DNA of 64,000 bases from Bacteroidales bacterium (GTDB lineage Bacteria > Bacteroidota > Bacteroidia > Bacteroidales > UBA932). Below are positions 8,960-17,587 of this stretch, piece by piece; within the stretch, counting starts at the first letter, position 1, and each line of letters starts with the position of its first letter. The stretch is from positions 1 through 64,000 of the forward strand of contig JAGAKR010000022.1 in NCBI GenBank assembly GCA_017625535.1, given 5' to 3'. A model generated the notes under the pieces. That model did not search any database, was not told the origin of the DNA, and saw only the letters and a list, made by a program, of their open reading frames with translations. Position numbers and translations under genes: made by a program.

Positions 8960-9630
8960 TACTCCACCTGCCTTCCGTCAAAGAACCTTATAATGCGGTC
9001 TGTCTGCTTGGCCTGGGCCTCATTATGGGTAACCATAACAATGGTGCGCCCCTCCTCTTTATTCAGTTTGTGCAGCAGTTCCATAACCTCCGCACCCATC
9101 TTTGAATCCAGATTTCCCGTAGGTTCATCGGCCAGAAGAATCTCCGGATTCCCCACAACAGCACGGGCAATGGCCACCCTCTGGCATTGTCCTCCCGACA
9201 GCTGTGAAGGGAAGTGATGCATCCTGTGGCTCAGCCCCACCTTCTCCAGAATCTCCTTGGCCAGCCTGGTGCGCTCCTTGGCAGGGATGTTCCTGTAGAG
9301 CAGCGGCACCTCCACGTTGTCCAGCACATTAAGGGAGCCAATAAGGTGGAAACTCTGGAACACAAACCCCAGATTCCTGTTCCTGAAGGCAGAAAGTTCC
9401 TTGTCCTTCATCCCCAGCACATCAACCCCATTGATTTCAATTTCTCCCCCTGTAGGGGCATCCAGCAGCCCAATAATGTTCAGCAGGGTGGATTTTCCGC
9501 ATCCCGACGGCCCCATAATGCTTACAAACTCCCCTTTCCGCACCTGAATGTTCACGTTCTCCAGTGCCTGGGTTTCAATTTCATCTGTGCGGTATACCTT
9601 GTTTATGTTCTTCAATGTTATAAGTGTCAT
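8959..9630 (-). CDS. ABC transporter ATPase, MacB/LolD type
   Basis: A 223-residue nucleotide-binding subunit. Walker A GPSGCGKST (about 40-48), Q-loop VFQSFHLI, signature LSGGQCQRVAIARA, Walker B LLADEPTGNLDS and the H-loop MVTHN are all present. This subfamily powers FtsX-like permeases that act by mechanotransmission (MacAB, LolCDE) rather than channel transport. It sits between two such permeases and tolC, so it energises this pump. All catalytic residues are intact. Confidence 0.95.
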   Translation of the reverse strand: MTLITLKNINKVYRTDEIETQALENVNIQVRKGEFVSIMGPSGCGKSTLLNIIGLLDAPTGGEIEINGVDVLGMKDKELSAFRNRNLGFVFQSFHLIGSLNVLDNVEVPLLYRNIPAKERTRLAKEILEKVGLSHRMHHFPSQLSGGQCQRVAIARAVVGNPEILLADEPTGNLDSKMGAEVMELLHKLNKEEGRTIVMVTHNEAQAKQTDRIIRFFDGRQVE

Positions 9631-9678
9631 ATCTGTATCTGTTTTTTGATGGTTTGTGATTATTTGTCGGGAAGAAAA

Positions 9679-10944
9679 TTACTCCTCCCTCAGCGCCTCT
9701 GAGGGCTGCAGGTTTGAATATTTGTGTACTGTAATGTATGTTCCAATGAATGCCGTTCCCATAAGGATGGCGTATGTAATGAGGCTCACAATTCCAAAAT
9801 GCGGTAGGAACCTCTTGTACAGGTATGGGGAGGTGTTGTCTATTGAGAGGTCAAACATTATGTTTGAGTACAGGAATTCATTGTTTCCCAGAATTATTGC
9901 TACCAGCGGCACAAGTGCAACCAAGTATGCCAAAGTTACAAGGATGGCAGATTCAAGGAAGAACATTCCCAATATCCCCCTTTTTGTGCTTCCCATAGCC
10001 CTGTAGAGACCTATTTCGCTGCGGCGGCTGTTGCATTTCATCCATATTGTCCCGGCTATTCCCAAAAATGCACAGGCAATGAAGAAGAAACTGAGTATAT
10101 ATTGGAGCCTCATCTGGCCATCTACACCAATCATAATGCGGTTTTCTGTATAAATGTCTCCAAAAGACTTTATACCCCTTATCCTGCATTTCTCCGTAGA
10201 TAGTTTTGCCGCGTCGTTCTCCATAAATGACTTTCTGAACAATACTTCATCTGCGTTTTCTTTCAATTTCACTATTGCATTTACCGAATACACCTTTTCT
10301 AAAAATGGTTCAAACCAGATTATCACAGGTTCATAGGTACCGAATGATGGAGTAACATCTTCAATCACACCTGCCACGGTAAAAGAGCCTCCGCCGCCTC
10401 TGGATACTTTTTGCCCTACCGGATTTGATCCGTCGGGAAAAAGCTTTGCTGCAGCCATTCTGGAAATGTAGCAGATGCTCTCTACCGGTATGCCTGCATC
10501 AATTACCGGCGGCATCCCTGTATTTATATCCCTGTATCCCACTATATTCATATAGTTCTGGGCATAGTTGGCAAACCCCAAGTATGTTGCCATTCCAATC
10601 CACTCCGGACATTGTTCGGACTTAATTGAATATAAAGACCTTACCGTTGAACCTGGGAATGAAAAGACTCCTGTGATTGCAGCATCCTGTACCATAGGGT
10701 TCAATTTTATTGCCTCTGCCACCCCATCCAGTGCCTCTTGGGTCTCCTCATCCATAGAGATCTCCACATCTATTGCCAATGCCTTCTCTGTATTGAATCC
10801 TTTATTGAAATTGTGCATTGTTACAATGGTGTATATGGGATCCATAGCCTTCCACAGGAAGAAGGAGATTATTGCCATTTCAAGGAATATCCAACCGTTC
10901 TCTTTGCGCTGGACCCACATCTGTTTGAGTATCATCTTTAACAT
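9679..10944 (-). CDS. FtsX/MacB-type ABC permease (second of pair)
   Basis: About 421 residues if started at the ATG at 10944, five bases after the previous stop; an in-frame ATG at 10998 would run into the upstream gene. One N-terminal transmembrane helix, a large periplasmic MacB-like domain (about 45-275), then three C-terminal helices with the conserved stretch RRSEIGLYRAMGSTKRGI that binds the ATPase. It probably forms a heterodimer with the preceding homologous permease. The ATPase gene follows 48 bp later. Confidence 0.87.
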   Translation of the reverse strand: MLKMILKQMWVQRKENGWIFLEMAIISFFLWKAMDPIYTIVTMHNFNKGFNTEKALAIDVEISMDEETQEALDGVAEAIKLNPMVQDAAITGVFSFPGSTVRSLYSIKSEQCPEWIGMATYLGFANYAQNYMNIVGYRDINTGMPPVIDAGIPVESICYISRMAAAKLFPDGSNPVGQKVSRGGGGSFTVAGVIEDVTPSFGTYEPVIIWFEPFLEKVYSVNAIVKLKENADEVLFRKSFMENDAAKLSTEKCRIRGIKSFGDIYTENRIMIGVDGQMRLQYILSFFFIACAFLGIAGTIWMKCNSRRSEIGLYRAMGSTKRGILGMFFLESAILVTLAYLVALVPLVAIILGNNEFLYSNIMFDLSIDNTSPYLYKRFLPHFGIVSLITYAILMGTAFIGTYITVHKYSNLQPSEALREE

Positions 10945-10949
10945 AACCT

Positions 10950-12296
10950 CTATTTTTTTGAGTTCAATGAATCTGCAATTGAATGTTTCAATGCCCAACG
11001 GGCAGGGAGCCAGGCCGAGGCAATATTTATTGTCATACAGAACAGGAATGCCGTAATGAAGATATACGGATTCATAAGCATATCCGCATTCAGTTCCCTC
11101 TGTGCAACTTCAAATATCTCCCCCTGGTCAAATATGGTAAGCACCCATTCGGCACCTGTATATACCAGCACAATTGTGAACAACAGCCCCACAACGCCAC
11201 CTATCCCTGTAAGGAGCATATTTTCCCATAGCACCTGTTTCATTACAGAACCTCTGGTTGCCCCAAACGCCAGACGCACCCCTATCTCCGCCTTACGTTC
11301 CTCCATGCGGCTGCTTATCATGCTGCTGAGATTTATTGCTGGAACAATGAGCAATGAGAATATGAGCAGGGCAAGTCTCTGCAGGGTTTCCATCATGGAG
11401 CCTTTTGCCGAGTCATTGTCCAGCTGCAATTTCCAGAACGGCTTTACATCAAATTCCTTTATCTGGCTCAGTTGCTCTCCCGCCAATCCCTTCTCAAATG
11501 CATCCTCTGCCTCAACATTCATCCTCTTTATCACATTGTCTATATCCTCCGATATCTTCTCTGTATATCTTCCCGCTTTTGCTGTAAAGTATATCCCATA
11601 CATTCCGTGTGCTGTTGATGTGGCAAAAGGCTTGTCTGTATTCAGATTGTTTTTGTGAGGGACAAACACCTCTCCATATGAATCCAATGCAAATGATGAG
11701 GGACTTTTTACAACTCCAACTATCTTGTAGGTACTGTTTTCTATTGTTATCTCCCTTCCTGCCACCTTAGTTGAGGCAAACAGTTTTTCTGCCAGTTTTG
11801 ATGAGATTATTGCAGATTGCGGGGGCTCCACCATATCCTCCTGCATAAAGGGGCGTCCGCACAGGAAATCAAATGTGAACACTTTCCAGAATGCAGGATC
11901 TGCATATCTCACCATAATTTTACCCTGATAACTTTTCCCGTTGTCTGCTGCAATATCATCTGCATAAAAAGTGCGTGTTGCAGTACAGGCATCAACATTC
12001 TCTATTTTTTCAAGTATATCGGGAATAAAAAATCTGTTTATTCCGGCATTATAACTTGCAAAAATCTTTGTTTCCCCGTCCTTGTTCTTCCCCTTTACCT
12101 CTATAAGCAGTTCCTTTATTACGGATGTCCTTCCTCTGTTGTACTCCGGATAAACCGGACCAATCTTTACATAATAGATTACAAACAATGTCATTGTAAT
12201 GGCAATTGCCAGGGCCGTTCCAATTATATAGATGGAACTGAAGAGCCTGTTCTGCCCTATTATGTTCCAGGCCTGTTTGAAATAGGTTTTTATCAT
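10950..12296 (-). CDS. FtsX/MacB-type ABC permease (first of pair)
   Basis: A 448-residue protein with the same plan as its neighbour: an N-terminal helix (about 18-40), a periplasmic domain, and three C-terminal helices. The coupling motif EERKAEIGVRLAFGATRG faces the ATPase. The two permeases have diverged from each other, implying a heterodimeric pump, an arrangement frequent in Bacteroidetes. It follows the adaptor gene by one base. Confidence 0.87.
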   Translation of the reverse strand: MIKTYFKQAWNIIGQNRLFSSIYIIGTALAIAITMTLFVIYYVKIGPVYPEYNRGRTSVIKELLIEVKGKNKDGETKIFASYNAGINRFFIPDILEKIENVDACTATRTFYADDIAADNGKSYQGKIMVRYADPAFWKVFTFDFLCGRPFMQEDMVEPPQSAIISSKLAEKLFASTKVAGREITIENSTYKIVGVVKSPSSFALDSYGEVFVPHKNNLNTDKPFATSTAHGMYGIYFTAKAGRYTEKISEDIDNVIKRMNVEAEDAFEKGLAGEQLSQIKEFDVKPFWKLQLDNDSAKGSMMETLQRLALLIFSLLIVPAINLSSMISSRMEERKAEIGVRLAFGATRGSVMKQVLWENMLLTGIGGVVGLLFTIVLVYTGAEWVLTIFDQGEIFEVAQRELNADMLMNPYIFITAFLFCMTINIASAWLPARWALKHSIADSLNSKK

Positions 12297-12297
12297 A

Positions 12298-13551
12298 TTA
12301 TAAGTGTTTTATCTTCAATGTTCCGCTTTTGCCGAATCTGGCCATATCGGAGAGTACTGCCTCCTCACCCTCGGCCAACCCTTCCAATACCTCTATATAT
12401 CCGCTCCCGGAGTTGCCGAGTTTTACATCTCTGAGTTCCAGACGGTCCTTTTTAGTCTTCACATACAGCTGGTACTCCCCTTTGCCAACATAGAACGGGC
12501 TGTACTTTATTCTAAGGACATCCTCCACTTTATGCAGTATTACGTGTATGGTTCCTTTAAGTCCGCTGCGCAAATCCTCATCCCTGGGATTCTCCAGCAT
12601 TACGGTAAATGCAACCGCCCCGTCCTTGGAGAGTGGATTCACACTGTTTATATACCCCTCCCTGGCGCTGCCGTTTATCTCTATCTTCACTCTTCCACCC
12701 GGTTTTACCCTGTTTGCATATATGTCTGTAATCTCCCCCTGCACCATAAAACTGCTCAGATCAGAGATGGTGGCAATATGGCTCCCGGCAGTAACCTGCC
12801 CACCAATCTGGCTGTTCACAAATGTAAGGATTCCTTTTGCCGGAGCCTTTACCTGCGCATCCTCAAAGGTACGTTTCATAAGGGCAAGATTCCTCCTGAA
12901 AATATCATACTCAAGTTCCTTTATCTTAAGGTCTGCCCCTTTGCTCTTTACTGCATTCTCATACTGTTTCTGCTGCTGCTCAAGTTCCAGGAGCCCCGTC
13001 TTGTATGCAAACTCCGCCTGCCTCACCTTGTCCGTGGTACCGGACCCTATGCTGTCCAAATACCGTTCATTCCTGTACTCCACCTCCAGACGCTGGAGAT
13101 TCATCCTGTCAACCTCCATCTTCATTGCCATATCCCCCAGGGCAGTCTCATTGTTTGCCCTCAACTGCTCCAGCTGATACCCCCTCATCTTCTCCTCATC
13201 CAGCAGTTTCCGGTACTCGCTCTCCGTACTCTGCAGATCCAGTTTCAGGATTGGAGTACCCTCCTCCAACAGGCTCCCCTGCTGGCAATACACCTCAAGG
13301 ATACGGCTGTTGATTGGGGAATTTATCACCTGTTCAAAAATAGGGACAACCGTACCGTTTGCCAAGGCGCTTATCTCTATCGGCCCCCTGTCTATTGCAT
13401 AAAACTCCAGATGCTTCCCATCCACACTCTTCTGCGAAAACCCTACCGTCCCCACTATCACCACAACCAATGCCACTGCCGCAGTTGCCCATTTGAGCCA
13501 CCTTCTCCTTCGCTCCCTTTGCCTTACCTCCCGGCTTATCTCTCTGTCCAT
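12298..13551 (-). CDS. Periplasmic adaptor (HlyD/MacA-type membrane fusion protein)
   Basis: About 417 residues from the ATG at 13551; an in-frame ATG at 13596 would add 15 residues. A single membrane anchor lies near residues 19-39 after a basic segment (RQRERRRRWLKW), followed by a biotinyl-lipoyl-like half motif, a long coiled-coil hairpin (about 100-215), the second lipoyl half and a beta-barrel domain. It bridges the inner-membrane permeases to TolC. First gene of the seven-gene operon, downstream of the sigma-54 promoter. Confidence 0.88.
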   Translation of the reverse strand: MDREISREVRQRERRRRWLKWATAAVALVVVIVGTVGFSQKSVDGKHLEFYAIDRGPIEISALANGTVVPIFEQVINSPINSRILEVYCQQGSLLEEGTPILKLDLQSTESEYRKLLDEEKMRGYQLEQLRANNETALGDMAMKMEVDRMNLQRLEVEYRNERYLDSIGSGTTDKVRQAEFAYKTGLLELEQQQKQYENAVKSKGADLKIKELEYDIFRRNLALMKRTFEDAQVKAPAKGILTFVNSQIGGQVTAGSHIATISDLSSFMVQGEITDIYANRVKPGGRVKIEINGSAREGYINSVNPLSKDGAVAFTVMLENPRDEDLRSGLKGTIHVILHKVEDVLRIKYSPFYVGKGEYQLYVKTKKDRLELRDVKLGNSGSGYIEVLEGLAEGEEAVLSDMARFGKSGTLKIKHL

Positions 13552-13677
13552 TGCTTTTAAGTTTTTAATTGTCTTGTTGTATTCCCGTTGCCGCACAGTT
13601 CCTCTGCTGTGCCCATCTACAATACCATCTCTTGTATCTCTTCCTTTTCTTGTGCCTTTACTTTTGCCCTTTCCTTT

Positions 13678-13693
13678 TGCAACATTGCTGCCA
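13678..13693 (-). promoter_or_regulatory. Sigma-54 (-24/-12) promoter of the efflux/two-component operon
   Basis: The minus strand reads TGGCAGCAATGTTGCA. This matches the consensus TGGCAC-N5-TTGCW at every fixed position but one (G for C at the sixth base), and the GG and GC dinucleotides are exactly 10 bp apart. Predicted transcription start is near 13667, about 116 bp before the ATG at 13551. The regulator encoded in the operon is of the class that activates such promoters. Confidence 0.85.
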
Positions 13694-13732
13694 CAAAACT
13701 AACTGGCTGTGTATCAGTACAGGCATAAAAAA

Positions 13733-13758
13733 AGCAGTGTCCGGAAACGGACACTGCT
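13733..13758 (-). promoter_or_regulatory. Perfect palindrome: candidate enhancer of the sigma-54 promoter, or second terminator
   Basis: Arms AGCAGTGTCCG and CGGACACTGCT (11 bp each) flank the loop GAAA. Its centre is about 79 bp upstream of the predicted sigma-54 start, a usual position for an NtrC-type enhancer. On the minus strand it is followed by a run of seven T, so it could also terminate transcription coming from the tRNA gene. That tRNA already has a separate terminator, which favours a regulatory role without excluding both. Confidence 0.55.
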
Positions 13759-13782
13759 GTACGATATTGCAGGTATAAAACA

Positions 13783-13810
13783 AAAAAACCAGCATTTCTG
13801 CTGGTTTTTT
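13783..13810 (-). terminator. Intrinsic terminator after tRNA-Leu
   Basis: Arms AAAAAACCAGCA and TGCTGGTTTTTT with loop TTTC, starting two bases past the tRNA 3' end. The symmetrical A/T tracts make it usable on both strands. Confidence 0.8.
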
Positions 13811-13811
13811 G

Positions 13812-13893
13812 TGCGGGCGAAGGGACTCGAACCCCCACGTCGCAAGACACTAGATCCTAAGTCTAGCGCGGCTACCAATTACGCCACGCCCGC
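13812..13893 (-). tRNA. tRNA-Leu (anticodon TAG)
   Basis: 82 nt on the minus strand. The acceptor stem GCGGGCG pairs with CGCCCGC; the anticodon stem CTAGA/TCTAG encloses the loop CTTAGGA with anticodon TAG. A long variable arm, typical of class II leucine tRNA, and the T-loop GGTTCGAGTCC are present. The 3' CCA is not encoded. A textbook promoter precedes it and a terminator follows. Confidence 0.95.
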
Positions 13894-13912
13894 ATTTCCG
13901 CGATTGGGATTG

Positions 13913-13943
13913 CAAAGGTAGGAATTATTTTTACAATTGCAAA
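13913..13943 (-). promoter_or_regulatory. Promoter of tRNA-Leu
   Basis: Minus strand TTTG (13940-13943), 19 bp, TACCTTTG (13913-13920): an exact match to the Bacteroidetes housekeeping consensus, 20 bp before the tRNA 5' end. Confidence 0.85.
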
Positions 13944-13969
13944 TTTTTATAGCTGCAAAGCAAAAATTC

Positions 13970-14887
13970 CTACTCTTTGTACAGAATTATGCTCGCCCAG
14001 TTGTCAATGTCCCTGGTCATCACCATCCCAAAGCCGCACTCAACTGCACGGGCCTCAAGAACCGGAATGTCTTCTGTGTAGAAGCCGCTCAAGACCAACA
14101 CACTGCCACTGCGCATACCCCTGTAGTAGGTATCCATATCCTGCAGCAGGATATTTCTGTTTATATTGGCCAGAATAAGGTCATATTTGTTTGCCTGTAT
14201 AAGCGAGCCGTCTCCATAAAGTGTATGTACCGCAGCACCAAGCCTGTTCTTGTGGGCATTCTCCCTTGCAGAGTTTACGGCAACAATGTCAACGTCAATT
14301 GCATGAACAGCCCTCTTTGCCTTCATCTTGGCAGCCAGAATTGCAAGCACGCCTGTGCCGGTTCCCATATCAAGCACCTGCTTGTTCCTCATACTCCTCC
14401 ATTTTCCTCCAAGCAAACCTGAAGCACCACAAAGCAGAGCACTCTTCTCACCCTCATTGTTAAGATCAAGCATAGCCTTCATCATCATTGTAGTTGTCTG
14501 GTGATGACCTGTACCGAAAGCCATTTTTGGCTCAATACGTATATTGTATTTTGTAAGTGGAAGATTCTTGTGGAACGGAGCCTTTACAGTTACGGCACCG
14601 TCTATGAATATGGGCTCAAAATCAGACTCCCAAGTCTTGTTCCAGTTCTCCTCCTGTATGAAGGATGTCTCATACGAGACTTCAAATCCCGAAGCCCCGC
14701 CGGCAAAGAAACTGAGTACAGTCTTAAGGTTCTGCTGGTTGAAATTATCCTGACCGATATAACCCTTCAAGAGAGGCTCCTCCGTAGAGAAGCTCTCAAA
14801 AGGGATATCATCCAACATAGCCATTACAATCTCAGCATTCTCCTCTGTGTAAGGGGTAATCTTTATTGCAACTTCTATGTAATTCAT
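13970..14887 (-). CDS. prmA: Ribosomal protein L11 methyltransferase
   Basis: A 305-residue class I SAM-dependent methyltransferase. It has an N-terminal substrate-recognition domain (about 1-90), the SAM-binding motif LDMGTGTGVLAI, and the downstream motif LANINRN where PrmA proteins have the catalytic-pocket Asn. It trimethylates L11 in the ribosome. There is a short extra segment (around residues 150-170, LLCGASGLLGGKWRSM) before the SAM motif that I do not recall from the usual family. It follows tpiA by 25 bp, probably in the same transcript. Confidence 0.88.
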   Translation of the reverse strand: MNYIEVAIKITPYTEENAEIVMAMLDDIPFESFSTEEPLLKGYIGQDNFNQQNLKTVLSFFAGGASGFEVSYETSFIQEENWNKTWESDFEPIFIDGAVTVKAPFHKNLPLTKYNIRIEPKMAFGTGHHQTTTMMMKAMLDLNNEGEKSALLCGASGLLGGKWRSMRNKQVLDMGTGTGVLAILAAKMKAKRAVHAIDVDIVAVNSARENAHKNRLGAAVHTLYGDGSLIQANKYDLILANINRNILLQDMDTYYRGMRSGSVLVLSGFYTEDIPVLEARAVECGFGMVMTRDIDNWASIILYKE

Positions 14888-14912
14888 TTCCTGGAAACTT
14901 TAATTGAACAGA

Positions 14913-15665
14913 TTAAAATGATTTTGCAATTGCTACAAAATCATCAGCAACCAAAGCCGCACCGCCAATAAGGCCGCCGTCAATGTCTTTCTGTGCAAAC
15001 AACTCTTTTGCATTTGAAGGTTTGCAGCTGCCTCCGTAAAGGATAGTAATCTCCTCTGCCAAAGCACCAAACTGCTCAGCCAAAGTTGCACGGATGAAAG
15101 CGTGGATCTCCTGTGCCTGCTCACTTGTAGCGGTTTTGCCTGTACCGATAGCCCAAACTGGCTCGTAAGCAATAACCACATTCTTCATCTGCTCTGCAGA
15201 AAGGGTGAACAACACCTCTTTGATCTGTGAACCAACAACCTCAAAGTGTTTGCCAGCCTCTCTCTCCTCAAGTTTCTCACCAACGCAATAGATTGGAGCA
15301 AGACCCTCGCCAAGAGCAAGACCTATTTTCTTTACAAGTTTCTCATTTGTCTCACCATAGTACTCCCTTCTCTCAGAATGGCCAAGGATAACATACTGTA
15401 CGCCAACAGAAGAAAGCATCTTTGCAGAAACCTCACCGGTGTAGGCACCTTTAACCTCATCAGCACAGTTCTGTGCAGACAAACCCACTGCAGAACCAGC
15501 AAGTACCTCTCCAACTGAAGAAATGTGCACAAATGGAGGTGCAACAACAAGTTTAACATCAGCAGGTACCTCTGATACCTTTGCCAAAACATCTTTAGCC
15601 AACTGTACACCCTCTGGAACTGTGGTGTTCATCTTCCAGTTGCCTGCAACAATTTTCTTTCTCAT
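14913..15665 (-). CDS. tpiA: Triose-phosphate isomerase
   Basis: A 250-residue TIM barrel of normal length. It carries the substrate Lys motif AGNWKMN, the electrophilic His motif ILGHSERR, the catalytic Glu motif YEPVWAIGTG and the phosphate-binding segments LYGGS and IGGAAL. It interconverts dihydroxyacetone phosphate and glyceraldehyde 3-phosphate in glycolysis. A promoter at 15710-15740 overlaps the terminator of the gene upstream. Confidence 0.97.
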   Translation of the reverse strand: MRKKIVAGNWKMNTTVPEGVQLAKDVLAKVSEVPADVKLVVAPPFVHISSVGEVLAGSAVGLSAQNCADEVKGAYTGEVSAKMLSSVGVQYVILGHSERREYYGETNEKLVKKIGLALGEGLAPIYCVGEKLEEREAGKHFEVVGSQIKEVLFTLSAEQMKNVVIAYEPVWAIGTGKTATSEQAQEIHAFIRATLAEQFGALAEEITILYGGSCKPSNAKELFAQKDIDGGLIGGAALVADDFVAIAKSF

Positions 15666-15709
15666 AATCTCTTTATTTCTTGTTATTTGTCAATTTTTCA
15701 AACAGGGTG

Positions 15710-15740
15710 CAAAAATAATAAAAGTATCCCGATAAAGCAA
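15710..15740 (-). promoter_or_regulatory. Promoter of tpiA-prmA
   Basis: Minus strand TTG (15738-15740), 20 bp, TATTTTTG (15710-15717). The -33 element lies inside the loop of the terminator hairpin 15724-15758. Confidence 0.65.
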
Positions 15741-15758
15741 CGTGCCTTACCGGGATAC
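15724..15758 (-). terminator. Terminator of the aminotransferase gene
   Basis: Arms GTATCCCG and CGGGATAC, with the T-rich tract TTTTATTATTTTT following on the minus strand. It lies 17 bp beyond the stop at 15776. Confidence 0.75.
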
Positions 15759-15775
15759 AAATCATTGTCACAAAA

Positions 15776-16972
15776 CTATTTTTTCATGAATATGAACTCT
15801 TCAATTGCAGAAGCCAGCCTCTTAACACCCTCAACAATTCCCTCATCATCCATAAACGAGTAGTTCACCCTGAAAGTGTTCTTTCCGCTTCCGTCGCAGA
15901 AGAAGGCCTCACCAATCACAAAGGCAACATTCTTCTTTATGGCAATGTCAAACAATTCCTTTGCATCACACCACTCAGGCAGTTTTACCAGCAGGAAGAG
16001 GCCACCATCGGGTTTTGTCCAGGTAACACCCGCAGGCATATACTCTTCAAGAGCCTTGAGCATAAGATCCCTCTTGCCCCTGTACATCTCCACTGTACCA
16101 ACAAGATTCTTCTCAAACAGCCCTTTCTTCATATATCTTGCAGCAACCATCTGGTCGAATGTAGGAGAACACAGGTCTGCAGACTGTTTTGCAATATTTA
16201 TCTTGCCTATGAATTCTTTTGGCGCAACAATCCAGCCCAAACGGAATCCCGGTGCAAAAGTCTTGGAGAATGTACCCAACAGGATTGTACGCTCCGGAGC
16301 CATTGAGTAGATGTAAGGCATATGCTCACCCTCAAAACGGATCTCCTTGTATGGGCTGTCCTCAAGAATGAGAATGTCGTACTTCCTTGCAATCCTTACC
16401 ATATACTCCCTCTGCTCAATTGTCATTGTAAGTCCTGTAGGGTTCTGGAAATCAGGTATTGCATAAATGAATTTAGGCTTCTTGCCTGCAAGGCACATTG
16501 CCCTTACAACAGCCTCAAGTTCCTCATCCTTCTCTGCACCAACCAGTTTGGCCTGGTATGTACCGAATGCCTGAAGCGCGCCAAGGTACGAAGGCAAACC
16601 GCAGATTACAATGTCACCCGGATCCAACAGCACCTTTGCAGTAAGGTCTATTGCCTGCTGCGAAGCAGTTGTAATTATTATGTTGTCCTTGTCTATATCA
16701 AGGCCGTCCCTCACGTATCTCTTTGCCAGCTCTTCACGCAACTGTGCATTTCCATCTGTACCTCCATACTGCAGCGCTTTTGTACCCTCCTCCTCAAGAA
16801 CCTCCATCATAATGTTCTTAAGATCCTCTATAGGGAATGTTGCCGGATTTGGGAAACCTCCTGCAAATGAGATTACACCCGGTTGGTTTACCACACTCAG
16901 CAAAGCCCTTATTGGAGAAGGCTTCATACCCTTTGCACTTGCTGAAAGGAACTCATTGAAATCAACTTGCAT
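15776..16972 (-). CDS. PLP-dependent aminotransferase, fold type I (2-aminoadipate/aromatic type)
   Basis: A 398-residue class I/II aminotransferase. Motifs visible: the substrate segment SFAGGFPNP, the PLP-contacting IPDFQNPTG, the Schiff-base lysine in GTFSKTFAPGFRLGW and a C-terminal FRVNYSFMD with the carboxylate-binding Arg. The opening and the Ser-Lys-Thr motif fit the LysN/MdlA-like branch (2-aminoadipate or multi-substrate transaminases). The natural substrate is uncertain. Monocistronic, with its own promoter-like element and terminator. Confidence 0.85.
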   Translation of the reverse strand: MQVDFNEFLSASAKGMKPSPIRALLSVVNQPGVISFAGGFPNPATFPIEDLKNIMMEVLEEEGTKALQYGGTDGNAQLREELAKRYVRDGLDIDKDNIIITTASQQAIDLTAKVLLDPGDIVICGLPSYLGALQAFGTYQAKLVGAEKDEELEAVVRAMCLAGKKPKFIYAIPDFQNPTGLTMTIEQREYMVRIARKYDILILEDSPYKEIRFEGEHMPYIYSMAPERTILLGTFSKTFAPGFRLGWIVAPKEFIGKINIAKQSADLCSPTFDQMVAARYMKKGLFEKNLVGTVEMYRGKRDLMLKALEEYMPAGVTWTKPDGGLFLLVKLPEWCDAKELFDIAIKKNVAFVIGEAFFCDGSGKNTFRVNYSFMDDEGIVEGVKRLASAIEEFIFMKK

Positions 16973-16997
16973 ATCCTTAGTTTTAAAAGTTACATTA

Positions 16998-17030
16998 CAA
17001 ATTTAGCAAAAACTCTAACATCATAAACAA
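16998..17030 (-). promoter_or_regulatory. Probable promoter of the aminotransferase gene
   Basis: Minus-strand TAAATTTG (16998-17005) with TTG 22 bp upstream, one base longer than the ideal spacing. Confidence 0.5.
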
Positions 17031-17106
17031 TTTTCAAACATTTTTATGAATAAAACTACAAATTATAACAATTTCACACTCCCTTCTATAAATGGGCAAA
17101 TTTGGT

Positions 17107-17114
17107 TAACTTTG
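17107..17114 (+). promoter_or_regulatory. -7 element of queD promoter
   Basis: TAACTTTG, matching TAnnTTTG, 18 bp before the chosen ATG at 17133. No clear -33 TTTG is seen. Its position argues against starting the gene at the in-frame ATG at 17046. Confidence 0.5.
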
Positions 17115-17132
17115 TCTTATAACACATTTCAT

Positions 17133-17576
17133 ATGCCAACACTTAGAATTACAAAGGAATTCAGATTTGAAGGGGCCCACGCCCTCCCGGGATATGACGG
17201 CAGATGCCGCAACATACACGGGCATTCATATATATTGTATGTTACAGTAAAGGGTGAACCTCTCAACGGCACAGATTCACCAAAAGAGGGGATGGTGGTG
17301 GATTTCAAGGAACTCAAATCCATTGTAAATGAAAATATAATAGACATCTATGACCACGCCCTCATCCTCCGCAACGGCGCAGTTGCGGCCCAGGAGATAG
17401 CAGAGGGCTACGGCAATGTGGTTATGGTTGATTTCCAGCCCACCACAGAGAACCTCATCTGCCATTTTGCCCGGGCCATTGCAGACAAACTGCCGCATGG
17501 GGTTGAACTCTTCAGCCTGAGGCTATATGAAACAGCAGGCTCATATGCAGAGTGGTTTGCATCAGACAACATTTAA
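17133..17576 (+). CDS. queD: 6-carboxytetrahydropterin synthase (queuosine pathway)
   Basis: A 147-residue member of the 6-pyruvoyltetrahydropterin synthase/QueD family from the ATG at 17133. The zinc ligands are His16 (FEGAHAL), His29 and His31 (NIHGHSY), with the nucleophilic Cys25 four residues before the HGH. The DHALIL motif and YETAGSYAEW segment complete the active site. It converts 7,8-dihydroneopterin triphosphate to 6-carboxytetrahydropterin for queuosine tRNA modification. polA starts 11 bp downstream. Confidence 0.9.
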   Translation: MPTLRITKEFRFEGAHALPGYDGRCRNIHGHSYILYVTVKGEPLNGTDSPKEGMVVDFKELKSIVNENIIDIYDHALILRNGAVAAQEIAEGYGNVVMVDFQPTTENLICHFARAIADKLPHGVELFSLRLYETAGSYAEWFASDNI

Positions 17577-17587
17577 AAAGAGGTTCA

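Noticed and set aside
12304-13560. 418-codon open frame on the plus strand
   Set aside because: Entirely antisense to the adaptor gene, Leu/Pro/His-rich without domains; a by-product of that gene's codon usage.
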